A stretch of DNA of 64,000 nucleotides from Hyperoplus lanceolatus (taxonomy: Eukaryota > Chordata > Actinopteri > Uranoscopiformes > Ammodytidae). Location: the NCBI GenBank assembly GCA_026929865.2, contig CM049413.1:16461501-16525500 (forward strand), given 5' to 3'. Shown in pieces: positions 1-11,934 of the stretch (position 1 is the first letter of the stretch; every line of letters starts with the position of its first letter). The notes below the pieces were generated by a model. It made no database searches. It was not told the origin of the DNA and worked only from the letters and a program-made list of their open reading frames with translations. A program made the translations under genes and the position numbers.

Positions 1-1148
1 TCCTCACATTCGGCCTAATTGATTGGGATTTATCAGTAGAACAATAACAGTAAGCTAATGTCATCGTGCAATGATAAATCAGCAAGGCACAATCCCAGCA
101 GCTTTGTGTAAAGGTCAGAATAAAGGAAAAGGTAATGGAGACGATGGATAGAGGTACATTCAGGGGCAGGGGTAGGGGGGGGGGGGTCCTTCTTGGCCAG
201 CTGTCCCATATCCTCTAAATGGTAAGGGTAGTGGTGAAAACTCACTTCTATGAAACATCAGGCTGAGGCAGTGACCTTTTGCAAAAAATTAAATTGGCAA
301 TAAAGCCTGTATATTGGAAGAACAATACCAACTAAATTCAGCAACTGAAGTAAAACTCGAGTCAGATTCCAGTGTACGAAGGCTAGGATATCATGCATAG
401 TGAAGTTATGAATCTTTAACTTTAGACAGGGTTATATGCCTCTCTCTCCAGTGTCCATCTTCATGTTCTTCCGTCATCAGCCCTCAACACTCTACCCAAC
501 AACTCTCACACTGTACGCACACACACGCGCCTCTCTTGGCCGTCCCCCAAGGCGGTTGGACAGATTACTACGGGCGTTAACCCCATCGATCTGCTCCAAA
601 TGGCCTCCAAATGCCAGGAATTAGATTTCATACTGGAGGAAGAGGGAAATAAAAAGCGCTGTAGTAGCTATGTCTTGCTGATCGACTTGGGAAGCTAAGT
701 GCTGCTATGCCTCCCTTCCTCATTGTACCTGCCTTCCCTCAGAACATCTTTGCTTTTGTCTGGACAGTTATATTTCTCTCTTTTTAAACCTGGGTTTTGA
801 GCATATTGCTTGAGGGGGAAATGGGACGTAAGATACAGCCTGTACCCACACACCTCTTATTGACACATGTGTCAGCACTAAATGACAATATGCAACAGTT
901 AAGAGTGAAATAAATTAATGAATAGGAGGGAATCATTCACCCGGAAAATGTCAAAAGGACATGATTTGAGCTATTTGATCAATAGAAAGTTGCTCTATAT
1001 TTTTTTTGCAGGGCAGTGTGCCACTGCTGAGCATTATAGAGAGACACTGAGTCAATGTCACAGCGATGAATTACTCCATTGTGGGGTTGTAATGGAGGGT
1101 AGGTTTATAACACTGGCTTTATTAGTGCACGCTTAATGTCAGGCTAAA

Positions 1149-1153
<5 letters not shown>

Positions 1154-1208
<55 letters not shown>
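1154..1208. repeat. (TC)n microsatellite
   Basis: An uninterrupted run of about 27 TC units. The long serine/leucine or arginine/glutamate reading frames across it are by-products of the repeat and not genes. Confidence 0.97.
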
Positions 1209-1215
<7 letters not shown>

Positions 1216-1904
1216 TTCCACTGCTTGTTTCGCCCACTTTCTCGCACCATCAACTTCACTATCTCCCATGTCTCTTTGTGTTCTATTATATTCTGCTGCC
1301 TCTCTCTCTCTCCTCTATCCTCCATTCTAACTGTCTGACAATACACTTTCCAGAGTCTTCATAGCTGTATAAGTATTGATTAATGTCCAAGTGGTTGTGC
1401 TACCTAATGAGAGGCTAAATATAACCGACGCTACACGCCGGCCCTGCCACGGCCTCCTCCCTCATGTAGCGTGCAATAAGTGTGGATAGTTAAACCGTTG
1501 GCATGACAACAACAATGATTCTGTGAGCGGTCACAACAGAAGTAAAGAGAGGATGACTGAAGCAGAAGGGATGAACAGATAACGAGAGAGAAAAAAGCTT
1601 TTCATTTTCCTGGTTTTTAATAACTCACTGTAAATGCAGTTGAGCGATTCCACAGCCATATGAGTAAATTACACATATGACATCAGCCTGACACCATGGA
1701 TGAATCGATTGGCCGAGCAAAATAAAAATGATTAATTAATTATTTTGATAGTTGATAAATGGCTGAAGTTTTTTAACATGCAAACGTGTCAGACATTGTT
1801 TAGTTACAGCTTCTCAATTCTGAAGATCTGTTGCTTTTCTTGGGTCATTGTAAACTGAGGAATTTTGGTTTTTGGACTAAAGGTTGGATGGCACTAGCAA
1901 TATA

Positions 1905-2663
1905 CACTCAACAGAAATATAAACGCAACACTTTTGTTTTTGCTCCCATTTTTCATGAGATGGACTTAAAGATCTAAAATTCATTCCAGATCACATCAAG
2001 ATGCTGATCTGACATCATGATTAGTGCACAGATGTGCCTTAGACTGTCCACAATAAAAGGCCACCCTGAAATGTGCAGTTTTGTCTCACAGCAAAATGCC
2101 ACAGATGCCACAAGCATTGAGGGAGCGTGCAATTGGCATGCTGACAGCAGGAATGTCAACCAGATCTGTTGCTCATGCATTGAATGTTCATTTCTCCACC
2201 ATAAGCCGTCTCCAGCAACTTCGCACAGCCATTGAAGAGGAGTGGACCAACATTCCACAGGCCACAATTGACAATCTGATGAACTCTATGCGAAGAAGAT
2301 GTGTTGCACTGCATGAGGCAAATGGTGGTCACACCAGATACTGACTGGTTCTGAATCCCCAGACCCTCAATAAAGCAAGAAAATGCACATTTCAGAGTGG
2401 CCTTTTATTGTGGACAGTCTAAGGCACACTTGTGCACTAATCATGATGTCAGATCAGCATCTTGATGTGGCACACCTGTGAGGTGGGATGGATTATCTCA
2501 GCAAAGCAGAAGTGCTCACTATAACACATTTAGACAGATTTGTGAACAATGTTTGAGAGAAATGGTACAATTGTGTATCTGGAATGAATTTTAGATCTTT
2601 AAGTCCATCTCATGAAAAATGGGAGCAAAAACAAAAGTGTTGCGTTTATATTTTTGTTGAGTG
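1905..2663 (+). mobile_element. Tc1 transposon, internally deleted copy
   Basis: The copy is flanked by TA on both sides. Long inverted repeats of about 150-200 bp start CACTCAACA and end TGTTGAGTG. They enclose a shortened transposase frame (2096-2344). A near-full relative lies at 47889-50527, and comparing the two shows that about 750 bp of the transposase middle is missing here. The inverted repeats still pair over most of their length, so this copy could in principle be moved by transposase supplied elsewhere, but that is inference. Confidence 0.92.
2096..2344 (+). CDS. Tc1 transposase remnant: N-terminal HTH joined in frame to the C-terminus
   Basis: This is an 82-codon frame from the first ATG (MPQMPQALRERAIGM...) to TGA after HTRY. 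Residues 1 to about 40 match the start of the Tc1 transposase encoded at 49233-50243, that is, the first paired-like helix-turn-helix that binds the inverted repeats (NVHFSTISRLQ). The rest matches the final 43 or so residues (QLRTAIEEEW ... MRRRCVALHEANGGHTRY). The whole DDE/D catalytic core is absent. The join falls on a shared TCCA(G), CTCCAG on the N-terminal side and ATCCAG on the C-terminal side, and it keeps the frame. An upstream TTG would add five residues but is less likely as a start. It cannot be catalytic. Whether it is transcribed is unknown. Confidence 0.8.
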   Translation: MPQMPQALRERAIGMLTAGMSTRSVAHALNVHFSTISRLQQLRTAIEEEWTNIPQATIDNLMNSMRRRCVALHEANGGHTRY

Positions 2664-3464
2664 TATGTTGCCTTGGGCTATAGGGAAATACCAAATTATA
2701 AATCCTCAATAAGATAATGAGCAAATTAATCAATAATGAAAATAATGATTAGTTGTCGCTATACATATGACCTTTGGTTCTCATCAAAAATCAGCTTGAA
2801 CCTACAGAATCACCAAGCATTGACAAGTTGCCCATATTTCTTCGCAGTTACATGGTAACCAACCGAAAGTCATAATCCCAACAACTCACCTTGTTATGGG
2901 CAGCTGGAGATGAATGATACATGTACGCCAATGAGATATCTTCTTTTAACAGCCTACTGCTTTATTCAGCTGTATGGCCAGGATAATAGATCCCCTCTGT
3001 TTCTAGTCACATCTTCTTCCTCTCATTTTACCTGAGGCTTATCCGCAATGTAGTACATTTTTGACTGGCATTAACAGCATACATAGTTCTCTACCAACAT
3101 GCATAGGGGAAACTGTGGTTTTATCAATAATTTGTTTTCTGCTTCAAAAATTAAAGGCATTCACAAAAGAGTCAATGACTTAAATCCAAGCACATGACTA
3201 AATCTAACTGTGAAGGTGTGAGTGCAATGCAGAAAATAGGCGGTAAAAGCTCATGTGTGTTTATATTATGCAGCAAATACATTTAGAGCTCCTAGGCTAT
3301 CATCCACCTGAGCAGACAAGATGAAGACAAGATGTCAACCTTGCAGCCATGACACTTGGGTGTTCTTAACAAAGTTACCAACAGATCAAAACATAGAGTC
3401 CTATATGTGTGATTAGACGGTGTGGATCTGGTCCCCCCTCCAGTAACATCTGAGAATGGACCAT

Positions 3465-3942
3465 CAACGCGAAAGATGTTGCAGTGGTTAAGGATGCCAC
3501 CTGGAGACGTGGGATGTAATCCCGGCGATGGAAACCTTAGTTTTCCCTGGTGGAGACCAGATGGTGTGGATCCTCTGGCAGCATCTGAAGTCTTCCTGCA
3601 TCCACACTATTCGCACTTTACTTAGTATCACCATGTAATCACCTGGTCAATGATCAAATTCCTTCGTGATTTTCTCTACTTATGACATCTATTGCAGCAT
3701 GTCCGTCCTGGGAGAGGGATCCCTTACTCTGTCGGCTCTCCCTGAGATTTCTTCAATTTTTTTTATTGCCGGTAAAGGGTTTTTACTGGGAGTTTTTTCT
3801 CAGTCGAGCTAAGGGTGTAAGGGCAGGGTGTCATATTGTATCATATTGTATCATATATCATATTGTATGAAAGTTAAAGCCCACTAAGACAAATGTGTTT
3901 GTGATTTTGGGCTATACAAATAAAACTGATTTGATTTGATTT
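3465..3942 (+). mobile_element. SINE-like retroposon with TGATT-type tail
   Basis: A degenerate tRNA-like head (GCAGTGGTTAAGGATGCC, then GATGTAATCCCGG) is followed by a long body. The 3' end is typical of common fish retroposons: CCGTCCTGGGAGAGGGATCC, then GGGCTATACAAATAAA and a (TGATT)n-like tail. Imperfect copies of TCATATTGTA lie at about 3830-3868. The pol III boxes are decayed, so the tRNA origin is an inference. The exact start is uncertain. Confidence 0.6.
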
Positions 3943-4888
3943 AGAAGTCTCATCCCTCCACTTTCGATTTTCAGTTTTTCAATCTGCACGGTGAAGGGCT
4001 GACTGTGCTGTTGTTCAGTGGGAAATTTCATTCAGTTGCCAGCTAACAAGGTCAGCTAAATAACCCTCCCCCCCCACACACACACACACCCACACACACA
4101 CACGGTCACACACGGTCACACACATGCTCACACCAACCACCTGCCACTCACTCAGTCATTCCATCTACCCGTCAGCCTCACACAGGAACACATTCTTTTC
4201 TTGAGTGACTTGAGCAGCAATAATAGAAGACTGAGGACGGTAGTCTTCTGCTGCTGATAGGAAGATCATTACAAACTGTGGAGACCAGGGACTTACAGCA
4301 AAACCTGTTAACTTGCTCATGTAGCAACAATCAATAGTAACCTACAGTTTTTTCTTCTTCTCTCAATTCTCTAATTTTTTTCTCTCTCTCTCTCTATCTC
4401 TTTTGCACACTTTTTCTCTTGTTGCTATAGCAACGTTAAATGGCTGCATTCTGCAGCAGTGGATCAGAGCGGGGGTCTGCTCTTGCAGTCTGTGATATAT
4501 ACATTGTTTTATATGGTTTCAAAACACACACACGGCTGCAATTATTGTATGTAAATAAGTGCCACAGTGCATAGAGACTATAACAAGTTAAATGTTATAT
4601 AAATGTCACATCCTTTTTCATGAACAGTTAACGTCACAGTGAACTTATAAGAATGCTGTTTTGGTAGTTCATCGATCACAGTATGTGGAAGTATAATTAC
4701 CCTTTACCCAGAACAGTGTTATTTCTGAGAGTTGGTAATTACTGAGTTTTAGATTTGAAAACTGAATCAAATATTCAGATAATTCAGCAATATTTTCCAT
4801 AACTTTATCTTCCCTTCCTTCACTCTTCCTATCTCTCATTTTAGCTTTACCTTCAATATATTTCTACAGTCTTGATTTTTTTTAAAAA

Positions 4889-4894
<6 letters not shown>

Positions 4895-4929
<35 letters not shown>
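4895..4929. repeat. (TA)n microsatellite beside the exon acceptor
   Basis: About 17 TA units end 43 nt before the first base of the gabbr2 exon at 4973. Between array and exon is a plausible branch site (CTAATCA, about 4942-4948) and a short pyrimidine tract before the AG at 4971-4972. Confidence 0.95.
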
Positions 4930-4932
<3 letters not shown>

Positions 4933-4972
4933 CAACATAAACTAATCAAACTGTCAAATTCTCTATTTTCAG

Positions 4973-5110
4973 TGTGACAACGCCAAGGGTCTGAGGGCAT
5001 TCTTTGATGCCATATGCTACGGTCCCAAACACCTGATGATATTTGGTGGTGTCTGCCCGTCTGTGACCTCCATCATCGCAGAGTCCTTGGAGGGCTGGAA
5101 TCTGGTGCAG
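4973..5110 (+). CDS. gabbr2: gabbr2 exon, lobe 1 of the Venus-flytrap domain (human residues about 108-153)
   Basis: This is an internal exon of 46 codons, phase 0 at both ends, preceded by TTTTCAG and followed by GTAAGG. It reads [10 protein letters not shown] ... [17 protein letters not shown] ... NLVQ, which is nearly the mammalian GABA-B receptor subunit 2 sequence. GABBR2 is the G-protein-coupling partner of GABBR1 at the neuronal membrane. Its own Venus-flytrap domain does not bind GABA but contacts and stabilises the GABBR1 domain. Cysteines at codons 1 and 28 correspond to the human Cys108-Cys135 disulfide. The six differences from the human sequence as I recall it are mostly conservative; one adds an extra cysteine (AICYGP where human has AIKYGP). 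The preceding exon is outside the window. The identification is very secure, but the choice between gabbr2 and a teleost duplicate of it is not. Confidence 0.96.
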
Positions 5111-7178
5111 GTAAGGCGTGTGTTGTATATGTCAACATGCCTGCGTGGCGTGCGTGTGGCCTATATGTATAAACCTGGATGCTGTTGTCTGTTGCTGGGT
5201 AGTAAAGTGAAATAACTCCTGTGTACTGTCGAGTACCAGGCCAATGGTTTATTGTTGTTTTTTAGCGTTACTAGCAGAACACCTAAATGTGCTACCCCAT
5301 TGAGTTTACAGAAATTCTTGTGCCTTTTTTAGAATTGCAGTGTGCAGATAGGTCCTTGGATTTCATAGGGTTCCAACTCATGGCTTAATCCTTCATTAAC
5401 CTTGTTAGGGTCAATGTCTAATTGGCGTTGATCTAATCCGTAAAATCCTCCCTAATTTTACGATCAGAAGCAGAGTCAAATGGCCTAAACCCCATTGTAC
5501 AGAATAATACACTCAAAATCAGTTCTTAAAATTTTTTGCTCAACTTCCAATAAGCACTGAGCATGTTATCAAATGATAAAATTGAGCGAGGACTTCTCCT
5601 CATGCTGATATCTAGCTGAGAATATATAATAATGGGGTGTTTGTTTTGTCATTGTAATGAGCTAATAAAGGTGTTGCTACTCGGTCCAGTCGATGTTTAT
5701 GTAATAGATTTTACCATACAATTAGGCTATGCTCCTGCTTGCTCAATGTAATTTGCTACCATTAACTTAGTAGAGCTTTTTAACTGCAGGCAATAAACAC
5801 CACTCATTTTTACATTTGTTAAACTTTTGACCCCCTGAGTTATTTCTTACAGTTTCTATGACTGTACTGTACTGCAGTACCAAAGAGGGGATATGCCTCC
5901 TTTCAAAGAATACATTCCATCTGCTGCGCACCCTACAAAGGTTATCAGGCACAGATAAGAAGGGAGCAATGCTTGTGCTTGGAATAGATAGCATAATTCA
6001 AGAGGCTGCATTTTGAACTGAATGTCACATTACGTGGCATATTTCCTCCGCTTGCAATTACTGTGAATCTGCTGCTTTTCATGTTTCTCTTTGCTGACTG
6101 TCTTGTCAGGGCCACTGGAGAGTGAAAGGATTGGCAGGATGAGGGAATGAAAGGATGAATACATTTTGCTATGTGGAAACTTCATTCTGCTGGTAATGAT
6201 CTCAGTCCAGAAACAGGGGCTTTCGAGCCATAGTTGAATTTAAAGTGCTCTCAAGTATTTCTCTGTCTTGTTTGTGTGTGTCCGTATGCGTGCGGACTCT
6301 CCCCTCTGTTTATTTGTTTATTGGGTACGGGTAGTGATTACCTGTGAGCAGTGCGGTAGCAATCTTCTGCTCTGCGGAACACTCTGACTAGTGCAATGCA
6401 TTCCCAAAGAGCACTTTACCAACCAGGCTCTTTTTGTATTTAATACATAGACTAATGCCAACAAATGCATGCCCATCTGATTCCAAATACACACTGTGAA
6501 ACTGCCTGAATACAAGACAGCATGAGATTTGAGGGAAACATGTAAAGTTGAATGGCTGAGGCACATACAATTTGCCTGTGTTTAATGGAGATGTCCTAAT
6601 AATAATAACATGTGTTAATGGGTGACTGTCATTCGCTGATGCAACAAACAACTACATTGTTTTAGGCCAGCCGACATAAAGGTGTAAGGGCCCTATAAGA
6701 TATTTTCAAATCGGGTAGCTACCCAGCACCACGTTGAAGACAGTTATCTATTGAAGTATTGTAGTATCATAATTATCACAATTACTGGTGTGTTCACTTG
6801 TCTATTAGTGGTGTGTTCATTTGTCTAGTGGGAGTGTTTATGTGTGCATGGTTTATATTTCTAGTGTGGTTCAGTAGCAGAATTTTGCATTTTTCCGGGA
6901 TACAAGATGTCTTTGCATAACTGAGCTACATCCCAGTATGACTCACCAAGCAGCTATAATAGGCACTGGAAATCTGCAGCGAGACACGTCAGTGGATGTA
7001 AACGACACACCAGATAGCTTTTGGTTGTTCTGTGGAGCATGAATGCACAACAAGGCAGTACCTTTCTGTTCAGTTATCATGTACTAATCAAGCTGGTTCT
7101 TGCATTTGCCAACTAGATTGTTGGCCTGAGCCTCTCCGCCTCATATATGAGCCCACTGACAATCATGTGTTCCCCATT

Positions 7179-7187
<9 letters not shown>

Positions 7188-7258
<71 letters not shown>
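7188..7258. repeat. (GT)n followed by short (GA)n
   Basis: About 31 GT units run straight into five GA units, a compound microsatellite. Confidence 0.96.
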
Positions 7259-9982
7259 AAGCATTTGTATGCAGTGCATGCTTAAGTTTTTTTTAATGAG
7301 AAACAAACACCTCTGCTCTGACAACAGCTGTGGTGGGAGGTGGTTAGCCATTGCCTCCAAGCTAGAATAATACATTTGTCTAAAGGATTGAATGAAGAAA
7401 GGAGATGAAAGGAGGGATGTGAGAAGAAGACGTGCCTTTACTGAACCATAGAGGTGACGCGGGAATGTTTAATTTTATAACCCAGCCCTGGCAACCTGTC
7501 TTCAAAACTTGAGTTGTTGACGTTGAAGCAAACACAGAATAGTCTATGGAGATTTTCTGGGCCAGGCTCATCATTTTCACATCAAAACAGTGAGCTCACA
7601 GATGCTTTTTTACAATAGACATCGCTGGAGAGAGAAAAACACTCCTGGATAAAAATTATGATCTATACCGGTATTTGAAATAGCTTTCAATCAGCATTCC
7701 TGCCTAATGAAGTCAGCGATGATTAACTCCCACTGCATACCAATTCATTAAGTTCTATAAAGGCTAATAGCCAATTTTTTTTTCATTCAGGTGGAATTGT
7801 GCCTTAATAATAAATGGATCCTGAAACCTACCTGATAAGGGTTGTTAAGGGATGATATAAAGATGCAAATAATAGTAGTACTGATTGTGAAGATGGAGGT
7901 AGGAGAAAAAGGAAAAAAAAATCAGGAAGACGAAATGGCTAGCTGTATTAACTGTGTTCTGGACTGGGTGGCTACACTGCATGCTCTAACATGGCAGTGT
8001 AAGTCACGTAAAACTCAACAATGGCATTGTGCAGTAAAGCTTGTGAAACAACTCGCAACATTTCTTTATCCCTTCATTGAAACATTGTGATCAGGAACAA
8101 TAAAACATTTTTAATTTTATTAGAGAAACAAACTTAAGACTTGTAGAGAGACAACCTTCATCAACAATATGACATTGAAGGATGCCTTCAATATGAATTA
8201 CTTTTCCATTTTTGTGTCACAGATCTTTTGACTTTCCTCCCAGGCTCCCTGGCTCTGTACTTAGACATGTCTTGTAATGCAGTACTGTACATTTGCTTAA
8301 AATGACTGCTCAAGCTAATTAAAATGGTGGATAAGAATGCTGCCGGGGCCAATGGGCAGATGGTGAGGAGACGATTGTAGGAATGATGGAGGAAAAGGAC
8401 AATTGCAAACATGGACTGTATAAGCATAGAATTGAAATAAATAAATAAAAGGGCAGGACCAAGCTGTGTTTGTGAGCTGCCATCAGGCAAAAAATGACAC
8501 TGATTGCTGTGTTTTTATAACCACAAGACAATGAATATTTGCAGCAATCTTGGTCTTTGAATAATTTTGTGTTCTCCTCTCCAAAATATGAAATCATTTC
8601 AGGAAGCATTGCAAGCTTTTCAAAAAACTTGCTGTTACAGGTTTCTGTAGTCAACATGCTACACTGTCTTTAGCCCTCTCCTTTAACTTACCAGAGGTCC
8701 TTATACTCTCCACAGCAGCAGTGTCTATCTTCTGTCAATGGCTCATTGAGCGCTATGAAATAGCAGCATCCCAGCATCCCGCCAGTTGCTTGGCCCTCCT
8801 TACTCACCAATTAGGCATATCAGTGGTGGAACTGTTCATTTTCAGCCATATCGAGTGTCTAATGAGAAATCATGCTTGCCGATTATTTTGCCTCCTGTAA
8901 TTTGAAAGAGAAGAAGACAAGACAGAGAAGAAGACAAGAGTATTCCCTTCAAAATTTAATATTTGTAGAGGTGTACTTACATTGTGGATGTCTGAGTGCA
9001 ACGGCAAGGATGATGTGAATATCACAATAGATCATCATATATCAACATTATGAATGAAGTTAAGGTTCATCCTTTCTGCAGTGAGTGTTTGAGTGCAGTT
9101 TTTGATAAGAGGGTAACTTGAATAACATGAGCTGTCCTCCGAGGGTTAAATGATCCCCACAGCCATTTATACAGTATTGATATTTGGTCGAAGGTGTGTT
9201 TGTGTTTACTTAAGCGTGAAGTGCAGTCCCATGGAATAATTTCTAACCCCCTCCTCTTTCTGTCTGTGTCTCTCTCTTTCTCTCTGAGAGTGTGACTCAG
9301 GCCAGGACCGTAGGGAAAAATACATGCTTCTTAAAAGAGGCAATTAGGCCAGATTTTCATACTGTCTTCAAGCTTCTAGGCAAGACCAAGGGGAAAACAG
9401 GTTAACCTAAACCAGTCCAACTCTGAATGAATGTTTTTTCACAGACTGTCATGAGAAGCACTTGATGTCACTGTTGCTTCCTAATGGGCAGACACTTGAT
9501 TATGTTGTGTTTTGCAAATTGAGGTAACGTTTGGAAAGGGGTGAAAAGACTATTCAACATCTTTTTATAGTTTGTAAATTAAATTCCCGATTCCAGGGGA
9601 CAGTTGTGTGATGAAGTAAAAAATTGATATTCAAAGTACAGCTAATTCCAAAACTGATTCCTGCACAGCTAAGATATTTGTGATATTTTCTGATGTAGTC
9701 TATAACAATTTTTCTCTATTTGATCGCTCAAGTAAGAAAAAAAGACAGTAAAAGACACACACATACATACATACATGTATGCTAAACTGTGTGTCTGTAA
9801 ATCTGCAGTGCTGAATGCATGCCATTTGACAGGAAACAGTAATTAACTAACTAGTCAACATTAGTTGAATACAAGCCGTTCAGCAGTTGCAACATGAGCA
9901 CATCAGGTTTTTTGTCGTTCCAAAGGAAGCAGAAAAAACAAATGGAAACAGTTTCTCATCTCTCTGACACCAGCGTCTATGG

Positions 9983-10743
9983 CAGGGGTGTCCAAACTTT
10001 TTTCACTGAGGGCCACATACAGAAAAATCTACGAAGGGCCGGGCCACTATATAACACATTTATCAGAACATGTAGCTGCTCTGATGTTTAGTTTCATAGT
10101 GTCTTCGTAAATTGTAATCCTTCTTCACGACAACACTTTCCTTGCACATTAAAAAGACACATTTCCCCTCTTGTAAAATGCCATTGTTACTGCTTTTGCA
10201 TCCAATGTCCAGCTGGGTGAAAATAGTAGCCAGCCGAGATCCCGACTCTCCTAGGGAGGACCGGGGGTATGCCCCCCCGGGAGATTTTTTAAAGTTTTTA
10301 AAGTGAAATACATGAATCTGGTGCACTTTGAGAGGAAAATTAAGAGGCTAAATCTGAAGAATTTTGTATGAAAAAAAAGGAGACACTGTGTCAGATGAAT
10401 TAGAAGCTATTGGAGAAGGACACATGGATTTTCCATAAAAATATTAATTTAAAATAAAATATTATGCAGGGTCTTCTGGGATGGGCTTGGTGCTCTTTTT
10501 CTTTTATGGGACATATTTCTCTGTAATATAATGAGTGCATTTAAATTATTAAAAAAATAAAAGGGCCATGTTACATTATATTTTTAAATCAATCAGTTTT
10601 GACACCACTGCACTAGTGGGTTAACTAAGAAATGCAAAAAAAAAATATATTATTATTATTATTTTTAAAAGGGCCATATTACATTATATTTTAAAAATCG
10701 GCTGCGGGCCAATAAAAAGCGGGCACAAGTTTGGAAACCACTG
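9983..10743 (-). mobile_element. hAT transposon, non-autonomous, exact 8-bp target duplication
   Basis: The element starts CAGGGGTGTCCAAACTT and ends AAGTTTGGAAACCACTG, hAT-type inverted termini of about 16 bp with mismatches. The 8-bp host sequence GTCTATGG is present on both sides (9975-9982 and 10744-10751), which fixes the ends. The interior is only 0.76 kb and keeps part of the transposase start on the minus strand (see 10063-10326), so it is a deletion derivative. Motifs such as AGGGCCATATTACATTATAT occur twice near the right end (10562-10581 and 10672-10690, with one difference), a subterminal repeat. Confidence 0.93.
10063..10326 (-). pseudogene. hAT transposase N-terminal fragment with BED-type zinc-finger remnant
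   Basis: This 87-codon frame lies inside the hAT element. Its last third (CKESVVVKKDYNLRRHYETKH) closely resembles the BED-like finger at the start of hAT transposases of the type also captured in vertebrate GTF2IRD2 and ZBED-like proteins. The histidine pair H-x4-H is present; the first cysteine spacing looks abnormal (C-x4-C). No dimerisation or RNase H-like catalytic part is present, so it is a broken piece. The upstream part of the frame (SPGGAYPRSSLGE...) may be untranslated element sequence. Confidence 0.6.
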
Positions 10744-11009
10744 GTCTATGGTGACACATAGTCTATGAGACACATTCAAAAGGAATACAAGATGAATACA
10801 TGTTAGATTCCACCCTTACTTTTCGTGTACTACCATTCCCCCAGTAGTTTTCTGAAGGAGGGCTAGTGGAAAAGAAAATCCATGTGTTATACTCACAGCA
10901 CTAATGATGGTGCCTGGACCTGACAGCAACAATAAACAAGCAGCACACATTAATAGTTTGAGTTGTTTTTGTTTTGCAGCAGGGGACCTTTATCATAAAT
11001 ACCCAAATC

Positions 11010-11132
11010 GGGGCCCTGCGATGGACTGGCGAACTGTCCAGGGTGTACCCTGCCCTCGCCCAATGCAGCTGGGATTGGCTCCAGCCCCCCCGCGACCCCT
11101 AACGGGACAAGCGGTAGAAGATGGATGGACCC
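11010..11132 (+). mobile_element. Retroposon 3' end with GATGGA tail
   Basis: GCCCTGCGATGGACTGGCGA, then CCAGGGTGTACCCTGCC, then GGCTCCAGCCCCCCCGCGAC, ending AGAAGATGGATGGAC. This is the very common fish retroposon 3' end with a (GATG)n tail. I assign it to RTE-like mobilisation from the tail type, which is an inference. Only the 3' 120 bp or so is recognisable. Confidence 0.75.
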
Positions 11133-11776
11133 AAATTGGGAAGACTATGCCATTGTTTTTGTTTTGTCAGAAGGATAAACATGGCCTAGTTGGACTACAA
11201 CAGGTGGAGTTTTCTCACATTTTAAATTTAGATTGAATGACTAGTGTGTATGTACCGGGGCCATTAACCAGCCTCTCAGTTTGATCAGAATTTCGGATCG
11301 GACATACAGGGTTACACAGCTGACAAACAGGCCTCTAAATTAACAATTTGAGCATGATTATCTGCCTTTTTAAAATCATATACAGAACTGAGTGTCATCA
11401 GTGTAGCAGTGGAAATGAGTGAAAAAAAATAAAAAAATTCCAATAGTGATGGAAAACAGATCAACTGAAACAGGAAAATATAATTCAAGGATTAGCAGAA
11501 GATTACAGTGAAGGATTCAGACAGTCTGACCAAAGTTTCCTTCCACAAACCATTTCCAAGATGTAGGGGATACAATTCATCTCGCATTACCGTAAGGGTA
11601 CCGTAAGTACACGTAAGGGTGTTCCATTGTATCATATTAGTACATACTTAGTATTTAATTGTGTAAACGGGTCATGTTCCAGTGTTCAGTTATGTCTTAA
11701 ACAACCTTCATCCAGTCTACATCACAGCACAATGTTGCATGGGAGCTTTTACAAACCCCAAAAGACTTCTTCTGAA

Positions 11777-11934
<158 letters not shown>

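Larger units (their letters stand above)
1710..2765. mobile_element. Old hAT-like MITE split by a Tc1 copy
   Basis: The two flanks of the Tc1 insertion (about 1710-1904 and 2664-2765) resemble the two sides of a very common fish MITE. On the left are repeated ATTAAT motifs and a block around GGTTTTTGGACTAAAGGTTGG. On the right is TGTTGCCTTGGGCTATAGGG, followed by an end reading AATGAAAATAATGATTAGTTG. In the family that end is the reverse complement of a terminus starting roughly CAGGGCTGCAACTAAC. The left terminus is too decayed to place, and I see no target duplication. The family assignment is from memory. Confidence 0.55.
1..4972. other. Intron upstream of the first visible gabbr2 exon
   Basis: This stretch precedes the first recognisable exon and ends at its AG acceptor. 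No exon-like segment was recognised in it. It contains a CT array (1154-1208), an old MITE split by a Tc1 deletion derivative (about 1710-2765), a SINE-like retroposon (about 3465-3942), a short CA-rich patch near 4074-4125 and a TA array next to the acceptor (4895-4929). I see nothing specific in 1-1153, 1209-1709, 2766-3464 or 3943-4894. Confidence 0.75.

Noticed and set aside
10904-11236. 110-codon plus-strand frame
   Set aside because: It crosses a dispersed retroposon end; the proline-rich part comes from the CCCCCCCGCGACCCC block of that repeat.
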